Assembly: GCA_965277495.1 (NCBI GenBank)
Contig: OZ255824.1
Coordinates: forward strand, 682,001 to 746,000
Source: CAHJXG01 sp965277495
Lineage (GTDB): Bacteria; Pseudomonadota; Alphaproteobacteria; Acetobacterales; Acetobacteraceae
DNA: 64,000 nucleotides
Direction of reading: 5' to 3'
Shown here: positions 63,982 through 64,000 of the stretch, one piece after another
How the letters are laid out: every line of letters begins with the position of its first letter
Position numbering within the stretch: the stretch's first letter is position 1
Translations under genes and position numbers: made by a program
The notes under the pieces: generated by a model
What the model was told of the DNA's origin: nothing
Seen by the model: only the letters and a program-made list of their open reading frames with translations
Databases searched by the model: none

Positions 63982-64000
63982 CGATACCGGTCCAACTTTT

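Overview
The window is GC-rich bacterial chromosome with dense, mostly overlapping genes. Marker content points to an alphaproteobacterium, most likely Rhodospirillales/Acetobacteraceae: the ftsE-ftsX-ydcF-plsC run beside a divergent MJ0042 zinc-ribbon gene; a gloB gene divergent from a small methyltransferase; a SUV3-type helicase, S4-domain protein, FdxA and CarD in series; and an OpgH glucan synthase. I saw no rRNA, tRNA, CRISPR array or insertion sequence. Taxonomy is inferred from gene order and protein style, not from a search.

Region 1 (1-11034, minus strand) holds the standout locus. Nine genes run from 11034 down to 1582 and overlap or abut throughout: inositol-3-phosphate synthase, an HD-fold protein, a SAM methyltransferase, a Gfo/Idh oxidoreductase, a metallo-beta-lactamase protein with an N-terminal zinc ribbon, a YcaO protein, a TIM-barrel sugar isomerase, a GT4 glycosyltransferase and a PIG-L deacetylase. 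Inositol phosphate plus GT4 plus PIG-L repeats the first steps of mycothiol assembly, but the cysteine ligase and acetyltransferase are absent and YcaO chemistry is present. I infer an undescribed inositol-glycoside metabolite or cofactor pathway. opgH follows, cut by the window edge.

Region 2 (11257-20762) is mixed housekeeping and accessory: a conserved small protein, an ACS-type MFS carrier, HtpG, a beta-helix protein with a CBM60-like module, a beta-hydroxyacid dehydrogenase, proline iminopeptidase, a DUF423 protein, an RlmM-like methyltransferase and an EthD protein. Region 3 (20797-25669) is a surface-polysaccharide group (DegT aminotransferase, CapD/WbpM-type dehydratase, WecA-like sugar-phosphate transferase) followed by a secreted protein with an internal duplication. 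Region 4 (25788-28238) has two sugar ABC permeases without their binding protein or ATPase, a composition shift, a tandem 28-bp repeat and a MarR regulator.

Region 5 (28239-40643) contains PepA, the helicase/S4/FdxA/CarD run with a clear terminator at 34035-34066, a Bax-inhibitor-like membrane protein, an ABC exporter beside a TesA-like esterase, and an overlapping ThpR-sirtuin-uracil-DNA glycosylase run. Region 6 (40644-48897, minus) is a tight seven-gene unit: a PurD-like ATP-grasp enzyme, methyltransferase, peptide-binding protein, two Dpp-type permeases, a TPP-dependent 2-oxoacid decarboxylase and a hydroxyacyl-CoA/carnitine-type dehydrogenase, again without a transport ATPase.

Region 7 (49013-64000) has an unrecognised 340-residue protein, a small metallopeptidase, pterin carbinolamine dehydratase, a 351-bp non-coding stretch, the division/lipid genes, GST-GloB, a membrane diguanylate cyclase with a receiver protein, a TauE/SafE carrier, a YgjP-type metalloprotein and a 924-residue PrsT-like TPR protein suggesting a PEP-CTERM/exopolysaccharide system beyond the right edge.
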